Shown: positions 20,841-31,682 of the stretch, one piece after another
Position numbering within the stretch: position 1 is the stretch's first letter
Layout: each line of letters begins with the position of its first letter
NCBI GenBank assembly: GCA_003427395.1
Contig: BFEA01000090.1
Location: 2,707,651-2,742,326 of the forward strand
Origin: Chara braunii
Taxonomy: Eukaryota; Streptophyta; Charophyceae; Charales; Characeae
Direction of reading: 5' to 3'
Length of the DNA stretch: 34,676 nucleotides
Made by a program: the position numbers and the translations under genes
The notes under the pieces: generated by a model
Told to the model about the DNA's origin: nothing
Database searches by the model: none
The model's input: the letters and a program-made list of their open reading frames with translations, nothing else

Positions 20841-21592
20841 GAGGTGGGGGTAGAAAGCAGTTTATAATACTTTATATCCTAGTTTGGCTGTGTAATCTGG
20901 TAACTTATGTCTTTGTGTCACCTTTGTAACATACTTGCGGCGCATCCCGTGCGCGCCACCCGCGCACATGCGGCGCACTGCGCATTGCGCACGTGGCGCG
21001 CGCACGGGCAAAATTCGGGGTCAACCAAAAAAAAAAAAAAAGTTGGGTAGAGGGTGAATCGGAGTTCCCACGCCCAGCGAAAATTTCGACATCGCCCGTG
21101 CAAATTTGTTTCAGGGCCGCGCTGCCCCAAAAACTCGGTGTGCTGTCATGTTTGCTGTACACAACTCCATGCTATCTTCAGTGTATCCGAGTCCTTTCAG
21201 AGGTCCAATAAAGTCATGATGAGGACACGTCTGTGGAACCGTTGCTTTCCTCTCATTACTTCCAGATATAGAAAACGACAGAACTGACAGTTGTGTTTCC
21301 TTGGTGCTTTTGCTATTAAAAAAAAAACAAAGAGTGAACGTCCGCGACATCCTCATGGGGCGTGGCTCCGTTTTTGGGCAACGGATACTCCTGACGATGG
21401 GCCTCGCTCCACCACTCTCCCCACTCTCGAAATGTGCAAAACGAGAGTGAATATTCCCCTAGAACAAGTAAAGATACATCGCCAAGCATTTCTGGAGTAG
21501 TGCAGCGACGCCCTAAGACCCTTCTAGACTCGGGCTATGGGCGTGATTCCAGGCATCATTGGCGTTAGATACATCCAGAAAAGTCCTACAAT

Positions 21593-21689
21593 CTTCCCTC
21601 GAATACAACGTACGGCCATTATAGCTGTATCTAGATGGAAAGATACCTCAAATACAGCTATAACGACCGAACGTTGTATTCGGGGGAAG
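21593..21689. repeat. Near-perfect inverted repeat (hairpin) inside the DNA transposon
   Basis: The arm 21593-21634 (contains GAATACAACGTACGGCCATT) and the arm 21647-21689 are reverse complements with few mismatches, separated by a 12-base loop. The transcript would fold into a ~42-bp hairpin similar in size to a small-RNA precursor or a miniature fold-back element. Confidence 0.85.
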
Positions 21690-22023
21690 AAGGTAGTGTG
21701 AGTAGGAGATACGAGATACACCCCGGTCTGTTTTTTTTTTTTTTTGCTTTTGTTTTCCCAGACATACATAGTAACTGTTGTCTTTTGCCGATCTTCTGAC
21801 ACTGCCAATAATGACTGTATGCGACCTGATAGTAGAGTAGGATACATTTGGGGCAACACTGCCCTCCATACAGGGCGGAAACTTGGTTGGAGGGCGGGAA
21901 CGCGGATCTCCTCGAAATTGCTGCTGCTCATGAATCTATCTGGCCTGGCAGTTAGAAGGATACATTCGAGGGCAACGCTGTCCTCGATCAAAGTTTACGG
22001 ACCCAGCGAAGTAGTTCACTGCA

Positions 22024-22024
<1 letters not shown>

Positions 22025-22077
<53 letters not shown>
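22025..22077 (+). repeat. (AC)n microsatellite in the DNA transposon
   Basis: About 26 AC units just inside the right GC-rich end. Confidence 0.95.
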
Positions 22078-22078
<1 letters not shown>

Positions 22079-22269
22079 AAAAAAAACGAGGGCCCGCGCA
22101 CCAGCGGCGCACCAGCAAAGTTGCGCCCTGCACGGTGCACTGCATCTGTACGCGTTTGTGCGCGGTGTGCGCACGTGCGCTCACATCTTAGATCCGCGCA
22201 CGGCGCAAGGCGCACCACACTGGTGCGCCGCAAGTATGCTTTGTAATGTTGGTAGGGACGCACCAAGAC

Positions 22270-23180
22270 TATTCTGTGGGGTCGACTACTAGTTGTTGGA
22301 TTTCCAATTCAGGTTTGTAAACTCTGTTCTTCTCTCCTTCTAAAACTCTGATTCTTTTGAGGTTGTTAATTTTAAAGGATCCTTCTGCCCTGGTTTCATT
22401 ATCAAGGAGGCTCACTAGATTTCCTGGTTCTTTCAAGGGGAAGATGCTGCAGCAAATCCATTCGTTGTTATACATTTCATTGATTATAATTCTCAGGATT
22501 TCTTGTGTGCTTGACGTGTGGCCCGATCTCCTGCCTGGCATTTTTGGTCCGTCCTTCACAATCTTCTCGATTTCATTGGTATGGATTCCATAATATGCGA
22601 GAGAATGGCTTGTAGATTATGGTGCCCCTTGAGAGTCAGTCTCAGTTCTTTCTCTGTTTTCCAGGTATTGCCGAGTTCATTCCACAGGCGCTGAATTTGC
22701 CGGATCCCTTTTTCTAGCCAATGCCCCCATTTGGCGTCTGATTTGGTGAGGGAAAAGCTTTCTCCTTTTTCATTTTTGATCCAGGGGTTGCCGAATACGG
22801 GTTGTCTAAGGACTTTGTCTCTTCTTTTGGGCCCATTTTGTTTTCTGCGAAGATTTTTCTCCGAGTGGGTATTAGTTGTACCCATAGGGATTTGGACATT
22901 TCATTTGGTGTGTCTTCTGTTTGGTCTGTTTGTTGGTTATGAGATTTTTTGTCTCTTGGAAGAGGTCATTTATTATCGAGTATCCAAAATAGGCACGACA
23001 TATTAGAAGGGGAGTTAAATGAGGCTAATTCTCTGATGTGGTTGAGGGCCAATGGTGCCCATTGGAGGTTCCTATGTAGGATTAGTCTGAGTATCCGTTT
23101 TATGTTGTAGGCCTGTATTTGTTGGGCTGGCTCTAGGAGGCGCAGCCCTCCTTTTCTTGTGTCCCAAGTCACCCCAAGTC
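22270..23180 (-). pseudogene. LINE ORF2 middle part (post-RT), decayed
   Basis: Minus-strand peptides align in order with the LINE at 24.6-25.4 kb. DTRKGGLRLLEPAQQIQAYN matches SKGGLGILDPSLQCQALS. WAPLALNHIRELASF matches WLPMALEQIRRLAPS. DKVLRQPVFGNPWI matches EEVLRQPLFGNRWI. The frame shifts near 22900 and there is a TAG near 22270. It continues beyond the DNA transposon at 20840. It is a separate, more diverged LINE subfamily from the copy to its right. Confidence 0.82.
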
Positions 23181-23187
23181 CCAGCGT

Positions 23188-23291
23188 TTGTCCCAAAAGG
23201 TGCCAGTGTCAGTATGCTGTAAGGATAGTCAGAGTGTGAGCACGCCCTAAGTTGCCCGAAGTCCCAGTGTAAGAATGTCCCAGAAGGTCTC
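23188..23291 (+). repeat. Short tandem-repeat unit flanking the long LINE (left part)
   Basis: GTCCCAAAAGGTGCCAGTGTC through GCCCTAAGTTGCCCGAAGTC to TGTCCCAGAAGGTCTC is one unit of about 87 bp plus the first 16 bp of the next. The array resumes at 34419 with TGTCCCAGAAGGTCTCAGTG. The last 16 bp (23276-23291) are the left copy of the proposed LINE target duplication. Confidence 0.75.
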
Positions 23292-23481
23292 TTTTTTTTT
23301 TTTTCAAAGCAACCCGAGCTAATGCTAGGGATGCTGATAAGAGCAGACACCACTAGCACTGTCAGGGAGGCTCCATCTATTGGTGGGGAGCTGCACCTGC
23401 TGGAAATCGGGTCCAGCGCCCCTTACACAGAAAAAATTGTCCAGTGTTACAGGTTGATAAAAAAGGATCAAAACCACCTCT
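23292..23481 (-). repeat. 3' UTR and poly(A) of the long LINE
   Basis: It follows the TGA stop of ORF2 (23482-23484). About 110 bp (23305-23430) match the 3' UTR of the LINE at 15228-15338. It ends in A13 (T run at 23292-23304). Confidence 0.8.
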
Positions 23482-26400
23482 TCAGTCTTGATCAGACTGC
23501 CATATAGTACTTGCCCTTCTAGCAGTTCTAATCCTTGTAATGAAGATCAACCATTCTTCCCCTCCACCAAACCATTCAAAAAAACATGCAGCATTTCTGA
23601 GGAATTCCCCTGGCTGAATATCAAACCAGTCATTAAAATGTAACAAATAATTTTTCTTTAGAGGCATCACAGACTCATTCTCANCAGGCCATACCACTTG
23701 TCCAATTCCTTGCCCCTGAGGATCCCCTAGCCAGTCCATTTTGAATTTGCAAATAGATTTTTGGATGTCTTTTTTNNGAGTTAGANATTTNAATTTAATT
23801 TTAAGATTANCCCATTTGGCCCTAATTTCTGTTTCCACAAATTGTTTGATATTCTGANAACTTTCTTTCCCTTCCATACTTACCTCCTCCATTACATAGA
23901 CACACCTTTTTTGCCATATAGCCCATATGATANCTTTCCTACCAAGNTAAAATAGATTCGACTGAAATGTGGAAAGTGACTGATCTCCCGGATTCCATTG
24001 TCCTAATAAGATAGCTCTCCATTCCCAAGGCCACTCAAGACCCGTTAATCTTCGCCAAATACAGTCCCAACNTCGCCACATAAGGATAGACCCTGGACAC
24101 TGAGTAAAAATATNTTCAATCGTTTCTCTATATTTCCTTGAGNGGAATGACTTGTGACAAGATNGNCACCATGGTAACGCCAAACCCCTCTGTTCCAGTG
24201 TTGAGTGATCTATCAACCAGTCATTGGTAGGCAGACATCTATGCATAATCTGCCACTGAAGTGAGGCAAATTTGGCTGGTCTTTCCTTAGTGGACCGAAA
24301 CCATCGTACTGTTCTCAACTGGTCTATGTGGATATTGAGATGCCTTACCCATCTGTCTTGCACAATTGCTGGGGCATCGACTTTGGGTCTCAACGTCCGA
24401 TAGGCTGTCTTGACAGTTAGAGATTGAAGAGTACTGTGTTTACCTCTTTTTGAAACCTTCCATGTCCATTCCTCAGGGTCAAGAGGAAGTTCTACTATTG
24501 GGATTTTCGGATAGTAGGCCTGCCATTGAGCAAGTGTTGTGTGATTAGTTGTTGTATGAAGTAGTACTCTAATGCTATATAACATTTTGTTAGGCACCCA
24601 CTCGATTCTATCTGGATCATACCTAACCAAAAAAAAATTATGTTGAAGATGGAAAATATTTACCATTGTTTCATCCTGATGTTGACAAACCACCTGACCT
24701 ATTATCCATACATTACATGAATCATATCCCGCCACCCAATCAGACTCCTGCAGGCGGTATCCCTTTCTTAATGTTTTAACCCAGTCAAGAGGAATGGAAA
24801 AAATTATCTAGTCCAACATTTCGTGTAGGTGATGAGCATATTTGAGAATAGATTTAAGTTGCTCTATAGACTTCCAATCTTTAACCTCTAGATCCCATAT
24901 ATCCTTGATCCTCAGGATTCCCCTTTTAACCCAGGTTGACCATGGAGGTGAAGAACTATTGTAAACACACCCATTACTATCTGTGATCCATCTATTGCCA
25001 AAAAGAGGTTGTCTTAACACTTCTTCAAATCTTGATGGGAATGGTCTGTCCGGTAGTGGAAGTTGTCTCCATGTTTTAATAAGAGAACCCCAAAAGTTAT
25101 CATGACAGCTCACTTCCTCCCCAATCCCTTCCTCATGTGTATGTACTTTTCCTCTTGGAATGGTCCAATAACGATTTTCTATCCATGTGAGCGGATGTAT
25201 TCCTTCAATTGTGGATGGTGCCAAACGCCGTATTTGTTCTAGGGCCATTGGCAACCAGGGAATGTCTGGTGAAAAAATCAGTGATTTAATCCATTGAAGA
25301 GACAATGCCTGGCATTGTAAAGATGGATCTAATATACCTAATCCTCCTTTTGATTTAGGTTGAATAAGCGTAAGCCATGCCACCCTTGGAATTACTCTTT
25401 GAGTTTCATGATTTCCCCTCCAGAGAAAGGATATTAATAACTTCTTCAATGCCTTTGTTGCTGTCCTGGAGAGTGACCAGATTGCAGACTTGTACCAAAT
25501 AGATGCTAGTACAAGATTATTGATGATTAAAGCCCTTCCAAATAGAGAAGTGTGTTGATTTTTCCATTGGGACATTTTCTCAAGCGCAGGTTTTGTTATC
25601 CAGTCATCATTTGTAGTGGGTTTCCCTAGGGCCGTAAGAGAACCCCCCAAGACCNGTATAGGGGTTTGTAGGGATAGNCATTTTACCCTTGGTTGTTCAG
25701 GAGGTCTGACNCCATTGGAGTGCATCCACCAACCTTGTGTCTTGCTACCCCAATTTACCACCATATCTGATACCAAAGTAAATTTATCCATTAATGCCTT
25801 GATCTCCATCATATTAGCTATTGATGCTTCTATTATAAGAGTGAGGTCATCTGCAAACATCGAGCTAACCGGAATGACCTCCTCTGGAATGCCAGTAATC
25901 TGTATCCTTTTTAAATTGTGGTGACTCCGAAGATTCGCCCCCAAGGCTTCCATAATTATAAGGAAAAGAAAAGGCGCCAAAGGATCTCCCTGACGCACTG
26001 ATCTTTGTAATTTGATTTATGGAGAAAGTAAACCATTAACTTGGATTCTTGTAGTAGCATTATAGTGTAGTATATTAATCCATTGCCTCAAAACAGGACC
26101 AAAATTCATTTTTGACAAGCAAGCATCCAAGAATGTCCAGTCCACATGCTCGTAAGCTTTCTCGAAATCTATGAAGACAACTGCTACATTTTGACGGGAC
26201 TGGCGAGCTAATTTGATCATCTCATTAATCAATAATATATTATCTTGTATATGGCGTCCTTCTATAAACCCTGTTTGCGAGGGATGAATGATATCTCTCA
26301 TAATCGGGATCATTCTATTTGTTATAGCCTTAGATAGCATCTTATAAACAACAATTAGCAATGTGATTGGCCTCTAATTTCTAATATTAGTCTTATCCCC

Positions 26401-28060
26401 TTTTTTATAGAGGAGAGTGAGGATTCCTTGTCCAACAAATTTTCCCATATATCCAGAATTTTAAATTGAATTATAAAATTTCATTAGATCATTTAAAAAA
26501 ATCGGCCACATTGGTTCCCAAAATTCTTTGGGAAATCCATCAATACCCGGGGTTTTATCCTCTTTCATTTCAAGTAATGCTGTCCAGATTTCTTCTTTTG
26601 AAATTGGTTTCTCCAGTGAGTCTTTTTGTTCTTGTAAAAGAGTTTTTGTTAGGGGAATAAGAAAGTCATCTATCTCTTTGCGATCCCCAATTATCTCTCG
26701 AGAGTTTTTGGCTGATGTGAAAAGACCTTTGAAGAAATCATATGCTGTTTTAAAACTACCTGCTGAAGAAATTGGATTATCAATATGTGCAGGAATGGTG
26801 GGGTCTATCAACCCTTCTATAACTGCCCTCCTGGCCCGAGATTTGGCCATAGCAAAGAAAGTAGTATCCATTTGTCCTTCAGTTTGATACTTGGTTAATT
26901 TTCCTCTAATAAGATACCCTTGCCAACGATGTTGTGCAAAGGAAAGAAGTTGATTCCTTAAGTTACTGATTTTGGTTTGTTGTTGTTGATTGGACTCTGA
27001 ATCCTGAAGCTCATAATGCAAAATCTGCTCTTGAATCTATATCTCTTTTTGGTATCTGTCTTTAGCCAGAAGTTTGGAATAATCCTGACATTTGCGAGCC
27101 ACAAAGGCTAAACCATTATTAAACCATTCAATGGGAGAATCATGTTGAGACTTAGTTGATTGCCAAAATTTCCATACATCTTGCACAAACTGTCTAAATC
27201 GAGGATTAGACAATAATGACGTATTCAACTTATAAAACCCTTTCCCCTGATCCGTTTTTTTACGAAAAGACAACAATATCGCACACATTTTGTGATCTGC
27301 TCCAGGCCAAGGGCTCTGAGGGAAAATAGCTGCTCCTTGAAGGGCCCTTTCTAAGTCTTCTGAAAGTAAGATCAAGTCTATGCGTGACCTAGATATAATT
27401 ACAGAACCCCCATGACATATACATGTGAAAATTCGTTCTTGAGGATGAAGACGTCTAAAAGAATCAAAAAGACTCTCAGACTCACATAATCTACTGATTA
27501 TATTCTCATCTTCCTCAAAATACCCTGGACAGGGGATGGGGATCTTCCATCTATCTAACCCTCTATCAGGAGCGGCATTGAAATCCCCAGCCGTGATTAG
27601 AGGTATCCCCTCAGGTATATGATTACGTATTGTTTGAAAAAATGTAACTCTTTCCTGTACATCGTTTGGACCATAAATATTAATTACACAGACTATCTCT
27701 ATTTCCAACATCACCAGAGCTACAATCCATCTCCCTTGTTCCTTATCTGCATCCCAATACACAATTTCAGCCCTAGATTGAGGAGAAACTCAAATGGCCA
27801 CCCCTCCTGAGCCGCTTCTTTGCGCATGAGAACATAGTTTCTGGAATGGCCAAATCAAATTGTGAGCTCTAGTGTGTGTTGGTATGTCCATGAGATGCGT
27901 TTCCTGGATACAGATCAAATCTGTCCATGATGGAGTGACATTTCTCTGCATCTGCTGTCGCCAACCCATTCACATTAAGCGAACGAAGATCCAAATCTGC
28001 AGTACGTGTTGCACGACGCCAAGAAGGATTCTTATCATATAATGCTTCTAATGCATCCAT
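23482..28060 (-). pseudogene. LINE ORF2: AP endonuclease, reverse transcriptase, zinc-binding domain
   Basis: The start ATG is at 28060. Endonuclease motifs: LRSLNVNGL; IQETH, reached by a one-base shift near 27925; GDFNA (27577-27588); SRIDLIL; and GADHK. Reverse-transcriptase motifs: N*RPITLL (26374, Trp position is TAG), GFIEGRHIQDNILL, FIDFEKAYEHVDW, VRQGDPLAPFLF and the catalytic FADD (25846-25857). The C-terminus has the zinc-binding RVT-type block (LPTNDWLIDH, then ETIE and TQCPG). After the N-terminal shift, one frame runs 4.3 kb with six stops only: TGA 27790, TAG 27037, TAA 26461, TAG 26374, TAA 26017, TAG 24808. The natural stop is TGA at 23482. The protein nicks the target and copies the RNA in this family; this copy is dead. 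Several N bases occur at 23690-24170. Confidence 0.92.
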
Positions 28061-28630
28061 TTTACTCCTTCCTTTAGCAAAGAGAGCGATAGAGAGATTA
28101 TAAACGAATCCAGTTAATATTTTCTAGTTCTGATGCAGACTGCAATGTTCCTTTGCGCAAAATGATACATAAAAAGGAAGCCACATCTGAGATAGACCAC
28201 ACTGCATTGGCTTTGATCTTCAACATTTGAAGATCCAGCAAGGCCGAGTGAGAATACCATTTAAGNCCCGCTTCCTTATTGTNATCAAATCGCACAAAAG
28301 TATCTCTTTTGGCCAAAAATGNTTTTTCCTCTGTATTAGTAAAAGTGGCTTGAGGACCTGGGTCATAGTTTTTGGCCAAAAAGTCATGCATATCTCTTTT
28401 AAATGTTTTGTCTCCCCCCTTNTNATATTCTACATATGTGGTCCATCCCCGAAGTGTCACCCCTCCATATTGATCANTGCCAATAGGAGAGAGTCCAACC
28501 TCCCACCGCCCTCCCTTTTTTCGGACTGGTATGATCAGGTTCCCTTTAGGCGGGGTCATGCGGTTGGAATGACCCTTCTCCAATGTATGTCTGAGTTTCT
28601 GTCGTTTGCCTGTCTCTTGTTCCCCTCCTT

Positions 28631-28680
28631 TGCTATTATTATTGTTATTATTGTTATTAATATTATCATTATTATTCTCC
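28631..28680 (+). repeat. (TTATTATTG)-type microsatellite coding poly-Asn
   Basis: Degenerate ATT/GTT repeats on the plus strand translate as Asn-rich sequence in ORF1 on the minus strand. The assembler stumbled next to this tract, where the duplicated block begins. Confidence 0.85.
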
Positions 28681-28960
28681 TTTATTTCTGAAGTGACTGG
28701 AAGGGATTTCGCCCGCTGCAACTTCTCAATGCTCCCCGGTTGGTCTCTGATGCTTTCTTCATCTTTTTTAGCACTCGTACCATCCTTGACCCTGTCTCTT
28801 ATACACATCTAGATGTGTATAAGAGACAGATATTATCATTATTATTCTCCTTTATTTCTGAAGTGACTGGAAGGGATTTCGCCCGCTGCAACTTCTCAAT
28901 GCTCCCCGGTTGGTCTCTGATGCTTTCTTCATCTTTTTTAGCACTCGTACCATCCTTGAC
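28660..28960. repeat. 131-bp exact duplication around the adapter (assembly artefact)
   Basis: 28660-28790 and 28830-28960 are the same 131 bp (ATATTATCATT ... CCATCCTTGAC), on either side of the first adapter. The second copy runs into TATCTC and the second adapter. This looks like an untrimmed mate-pair read stitched in during gap filling, so only one copy is expected in the genome. Confidence 0.92.
28792..28829. other. Nextera mate-pair junction adapter (assembly artefact), copy 1
   Basis: CTGTCTCTTATACACATCT is followed directly by its reverse complement, a perfect 38-bp palindrome identical to the circularisation junction of the Nextera mate-pair library. It is synthetic sequence and should be masked. 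Translated fragments such as MCIRDR and YKRQ around it are well-known contamination peptides. Confidence 0.98.
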
Positions 28961-28966
28961 TATCTC

Positions 28967-29004
28967 CTGTCTCTTATACACATCTAGATGTGTATAAGAG
29001 ACAG
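28967..29004. other. Nextera mate-pair junction adapter (assembly artefact), copy 2
   Basis: The same perfect 38-bp palindrome as at 28792. The LINE frame on either side (ISNTMR, then EIVKDGTSA) suggests that the true junction joins 29005 to about 28966, though real sequence may be missing here. Confidence 0.98.
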
Positions 29005-29968
29005 CCTCATGGTGTTACTTATTCCCCCCTCCCCGCCTGTTCCAGTTTTGCTGTCCACTTGTACAGGCTGTGTACCTGCCCTATAAGGAATAACTTCATT
29101 TGAAGGGGGAGGGGAGGGAGAGGAGGGAGGAGTAAATAATTTCAAAACAATAGAGAACAATCTGTGACTCACCACCGTCCGCTGAGCTCCTTCCGGAAGT
29201 CCATGTTGAATAACTTTCCTTAGACTAGGACTACTATTCAGAATATCCAGAAGTTGAATATAAGAAAGGTCCCAGAATTCAGTAGAGGTTGTACCAAACT
29301 TGTTTTTCAATCTCATGAGCATCCAATCAGCTAGCTGACACGTTTTCTGCTCATCGGTCAACTGGTTCTGGTCGGATGCACCCATATCTTGCGTTCTCTT
29401 GTTGGAGGAAGGCGAAGGATCACTTTCTGGTTCCATAATTACTTCAGGGCCCTCAAACGTGGAATCGATTTCCATAGGGGCCAATCCAAATGCCTCCTGA
29501 AATGGACCCTGATCCGACATGTGTGAGGAGTCTTCATAGTTACTTGGCCCCTAACCTGTCTGATCTGCACTCAACCCTTCCAACTCTTGCTGTGTGTCTG
29601 AGAGAAGGGGTATATTAGTGCCAACTGCTGATATGGATATAATTTTTTTTTTTCTTCCTTTGTTGGCCATAGGTGTTATTTTTTTTAATTTTTTTTTTCC
29701 TTTTGTGATATGTTTTTTTTTAGCCTTCAATTTTATATTTCTCCTTATTACCGTCTGTTGTGACAAGTTCCTTCTATCTGATTGTGCATCTTCCATTTCT
29801 ACTGAGGGAACCTGCTCCGTCTGGGTATTCTGATTATCTGTAATATCAGTGATCGAGAGTACGATTCTTTCTGCTGCACCCAATTCTGTTTCCCCCCCCA
29901 TCTGCTGATTTACATATTGCTGTGGTTGAGGACCTAGAGATGATTTGTCCTTGGGCCTCCATTGCAGT

Positions 29969-30217
29969 TGTCCTGCTGGACTCTGCTTATTCGGTGCATC
30001 CCTGGTCTCTCCCTGCCTCACTAAGTTACCTTGTGTCACGATCTGCTGCACTGTCTAATCACTCTCATTTTCTTTGTTTTTTGCTGTGACAGTCTGTCCT
30101 GTTGGACTCTGCTTATGCGGTGCTTCCCTGGTCTCTCCCTGCACCTCTAGATCATGTGCCACGATCTGCTGCACTGTGTGATCACTTTTTTTTTCTTTGC
30201 TCTTTGCTGTGACAGTC
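29969..30217 (-). repeat. Tandem duplication within ORF1, ~126 bp
   Basis: 29969-30094 and 30095-30217 are about 85 percent alike. Each encodes a 41-42-residue unit with the pattern TVQQIV...QGETR.AP.KQSP.GQ on the minus strand. The period is a multiple of three, so the duplication kept the frame. The newer-looking copy has TAG (30055) where the other has CAC (His). Confidence 0.9.
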
Positions 30218-31682
30218 GTAGAAAGAGGCTTGATAGTAACTTCTGCTGGTGTCCAAGAATCCGGAGGTTTGGTGTCCCAATTGGGCTCCCCCTGACTTTC
30301 CCAAGTCCACCCTTTGTTCTCCCCTCCTCTTGCCGTGCCCTCAATGAAGACCCAACCCTCATGTCCTGGATCCACAATTCTCCATATATTAGTTGTGCAC
30401 GCCGTTCATCTAGACCTTGACGTATGGGCGACCATGGATATATTCTGACTTCTGACCTGTCACATCGCAGTTTCTTCCAGTGTTCGATTGTTTGTTTATC
30501 CGTCAGATGCAGGCATAATACTGTAAATATCGTAGAATTTACCGGTTGGATGAGAAAATCCTCAACCGCTGCTTCCTGACTTCCTTTGAAAAACGTAAGT
30601 CTTTTATTGATCCATTTCACTTTATCGTTCGTTGACTTATATGCTGCGTCATCATAAAATACCCAGTTATTAGCATGGGCCTGATACACTGTATCTCGTT
30701 CGGCCAATTTGTGCAGCGGGTAGGTTTTAACCATCGATTTCTTGCCACCAGAGTCAATGACTTTGTTCTCTGATGGATTGAGAAATTTAGACAGGAAAAA
30801 CGCCCTTGCTGTAGGAATATTGCCCAATGGGATTGGCAGTGTTTGACCCTGTGAACCGTTCCTCTTGATTTTCAGCGATTTTTCCTGAAATACTCCTCGG
30901 GTTCTTTGTGCCCAAGTTAGAGAAGTTGAAGGGTTCGAGAGATGAGCCTGCTGAGACAATGATGGAACAGTATCATTTTTCATATTCCCTTTTGACAGAT
31001 CCCCTAACAAACGTCCCTGCCCCCATTGTCCCCCCCTCTCTACCATTTTACTGTGTTCACCTGTTCCATTTCTTTCTCCTCTGCCTCCCCTTCCCCCCTC
31101 ACCTCCTCTCCCACTCCCTCTCCCTCCAATTGACCCTTCATCCCATCTTCCCCCTCTCTCCCTCTCGTGTTCCTTGCTCCCCATCCTTTGATCTTCAATT
31201 ACTAATTGCCCTCTTTCCATTTCCTTCCTTTCTTTGTCCCCCCTGCCCTGGTCTAATGAACCCTTGTCAAATTGAGATGTTTGTGATGTGTTTTGAAGTA
31301 ACAAACATCTNTCCTTTGGTTCCGTCTGACTGTCCATTGCACNGTCCACTCCCTCCACTCCCTCCTCCTTATCAATCTGTGCTGCAAACAAAGGATTGCT
31401 GATGACAGAGTCCTTGGAAGATTCCCTACTCCTAGTCATCATTGGAGTGAATACTGACAATGCCCGTGAATCCGCACGTTCTTCAGAAGTCAATATCTTT
31501 TCATCTGAGTTTGAGAGACATTCCCGTTCTATTTTCTGAACAGCCTTCTGCACTGTTTTCTGACATGAACGCGCATGCATAATTGCTTTAACAGGCGTAT
31601 GGAGTTGTCTCAAAGCTATATGTCTCATAGCTCCTCGAAACATCAATGTTGTATCCGCCTGCCTGTGGCTTCTCTTCGTCAT

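Larger units (their letters stand above)
20930..22238. mobile_element. Non-autonomous hAT-like DNA transposon
   Basis: Terminal inverted repeats CATACTTGCGGCGCA (20930-20944) and its reverse complement (22224-22238) are flanked by an exact 8-bp direct repeat CTTTGTAA (20922-20929, 22239-22246). An 8-bp target duplication with short inverted repeats is typical of hAT elements. Both ends carry many subterminal GTGCGC/GCGCAC words (20940-21010 and 22090-22230), like the subterminal transposase-binding repeats of hAT elements. No transposase (BED or RNaseH-like DDE) is visible, so it would depend on a relative. It interrupts a LINE ORF: deleting it with one 8-bp copy leaves the LINE frame continuous (PTNI/TKVTQRHK). 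Confidence 0.85.
28098..31682 (-). pseudogene. LINE ORF1 (large, RNA-binding role expected), broken and assembly-damaged
   Basis: The start ATG is at 31680-31682 (MTKRSHRQADTT). The N-terminal third is charged, with a Gly/Arg/Glu-rich segment (RGGEGGRGGRGERNGTG). A conserved-looking central part follows (NNWVFYDDAAYKS...). The frame shifts near 30375-30400 into VDPGHEGWVFIEG. TAG codons stand at 30055 and 29551. A Lys-rich run, a poly-Asn tract (microsatellite 28631-28680) and a C-terminal block (TLRGWTTYVEY, FLAKNYDPGP) end at TAA 28098. Two adapter insertions and a 131-bp duplication (28792-29004) interrupt it artificially. Without them it would exceed 1,000 codons, longer than usual for ORF1. 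I see no CCHC knuckle and do not recognise the domains. Its place upstream of ORF2 is the main ground for the name. Confidence 0.75.

Noticed and set aside
1673-27039. A nuclear code with UAR read as glutamine
   Set aside because: Frameshifts coexist with the stops, ORF1 and pol appear to end in TAA, host exons show no in-frame TAG, and one TAG stands at a conserved Trp. Mutation bias is simpler; kept only as an alternative.
28799-28997. Perfect palindromes that look like a terminator, attachment site or inverted repeat
   Set aside because: They are the Nextera adapter, a synthetic sequence.
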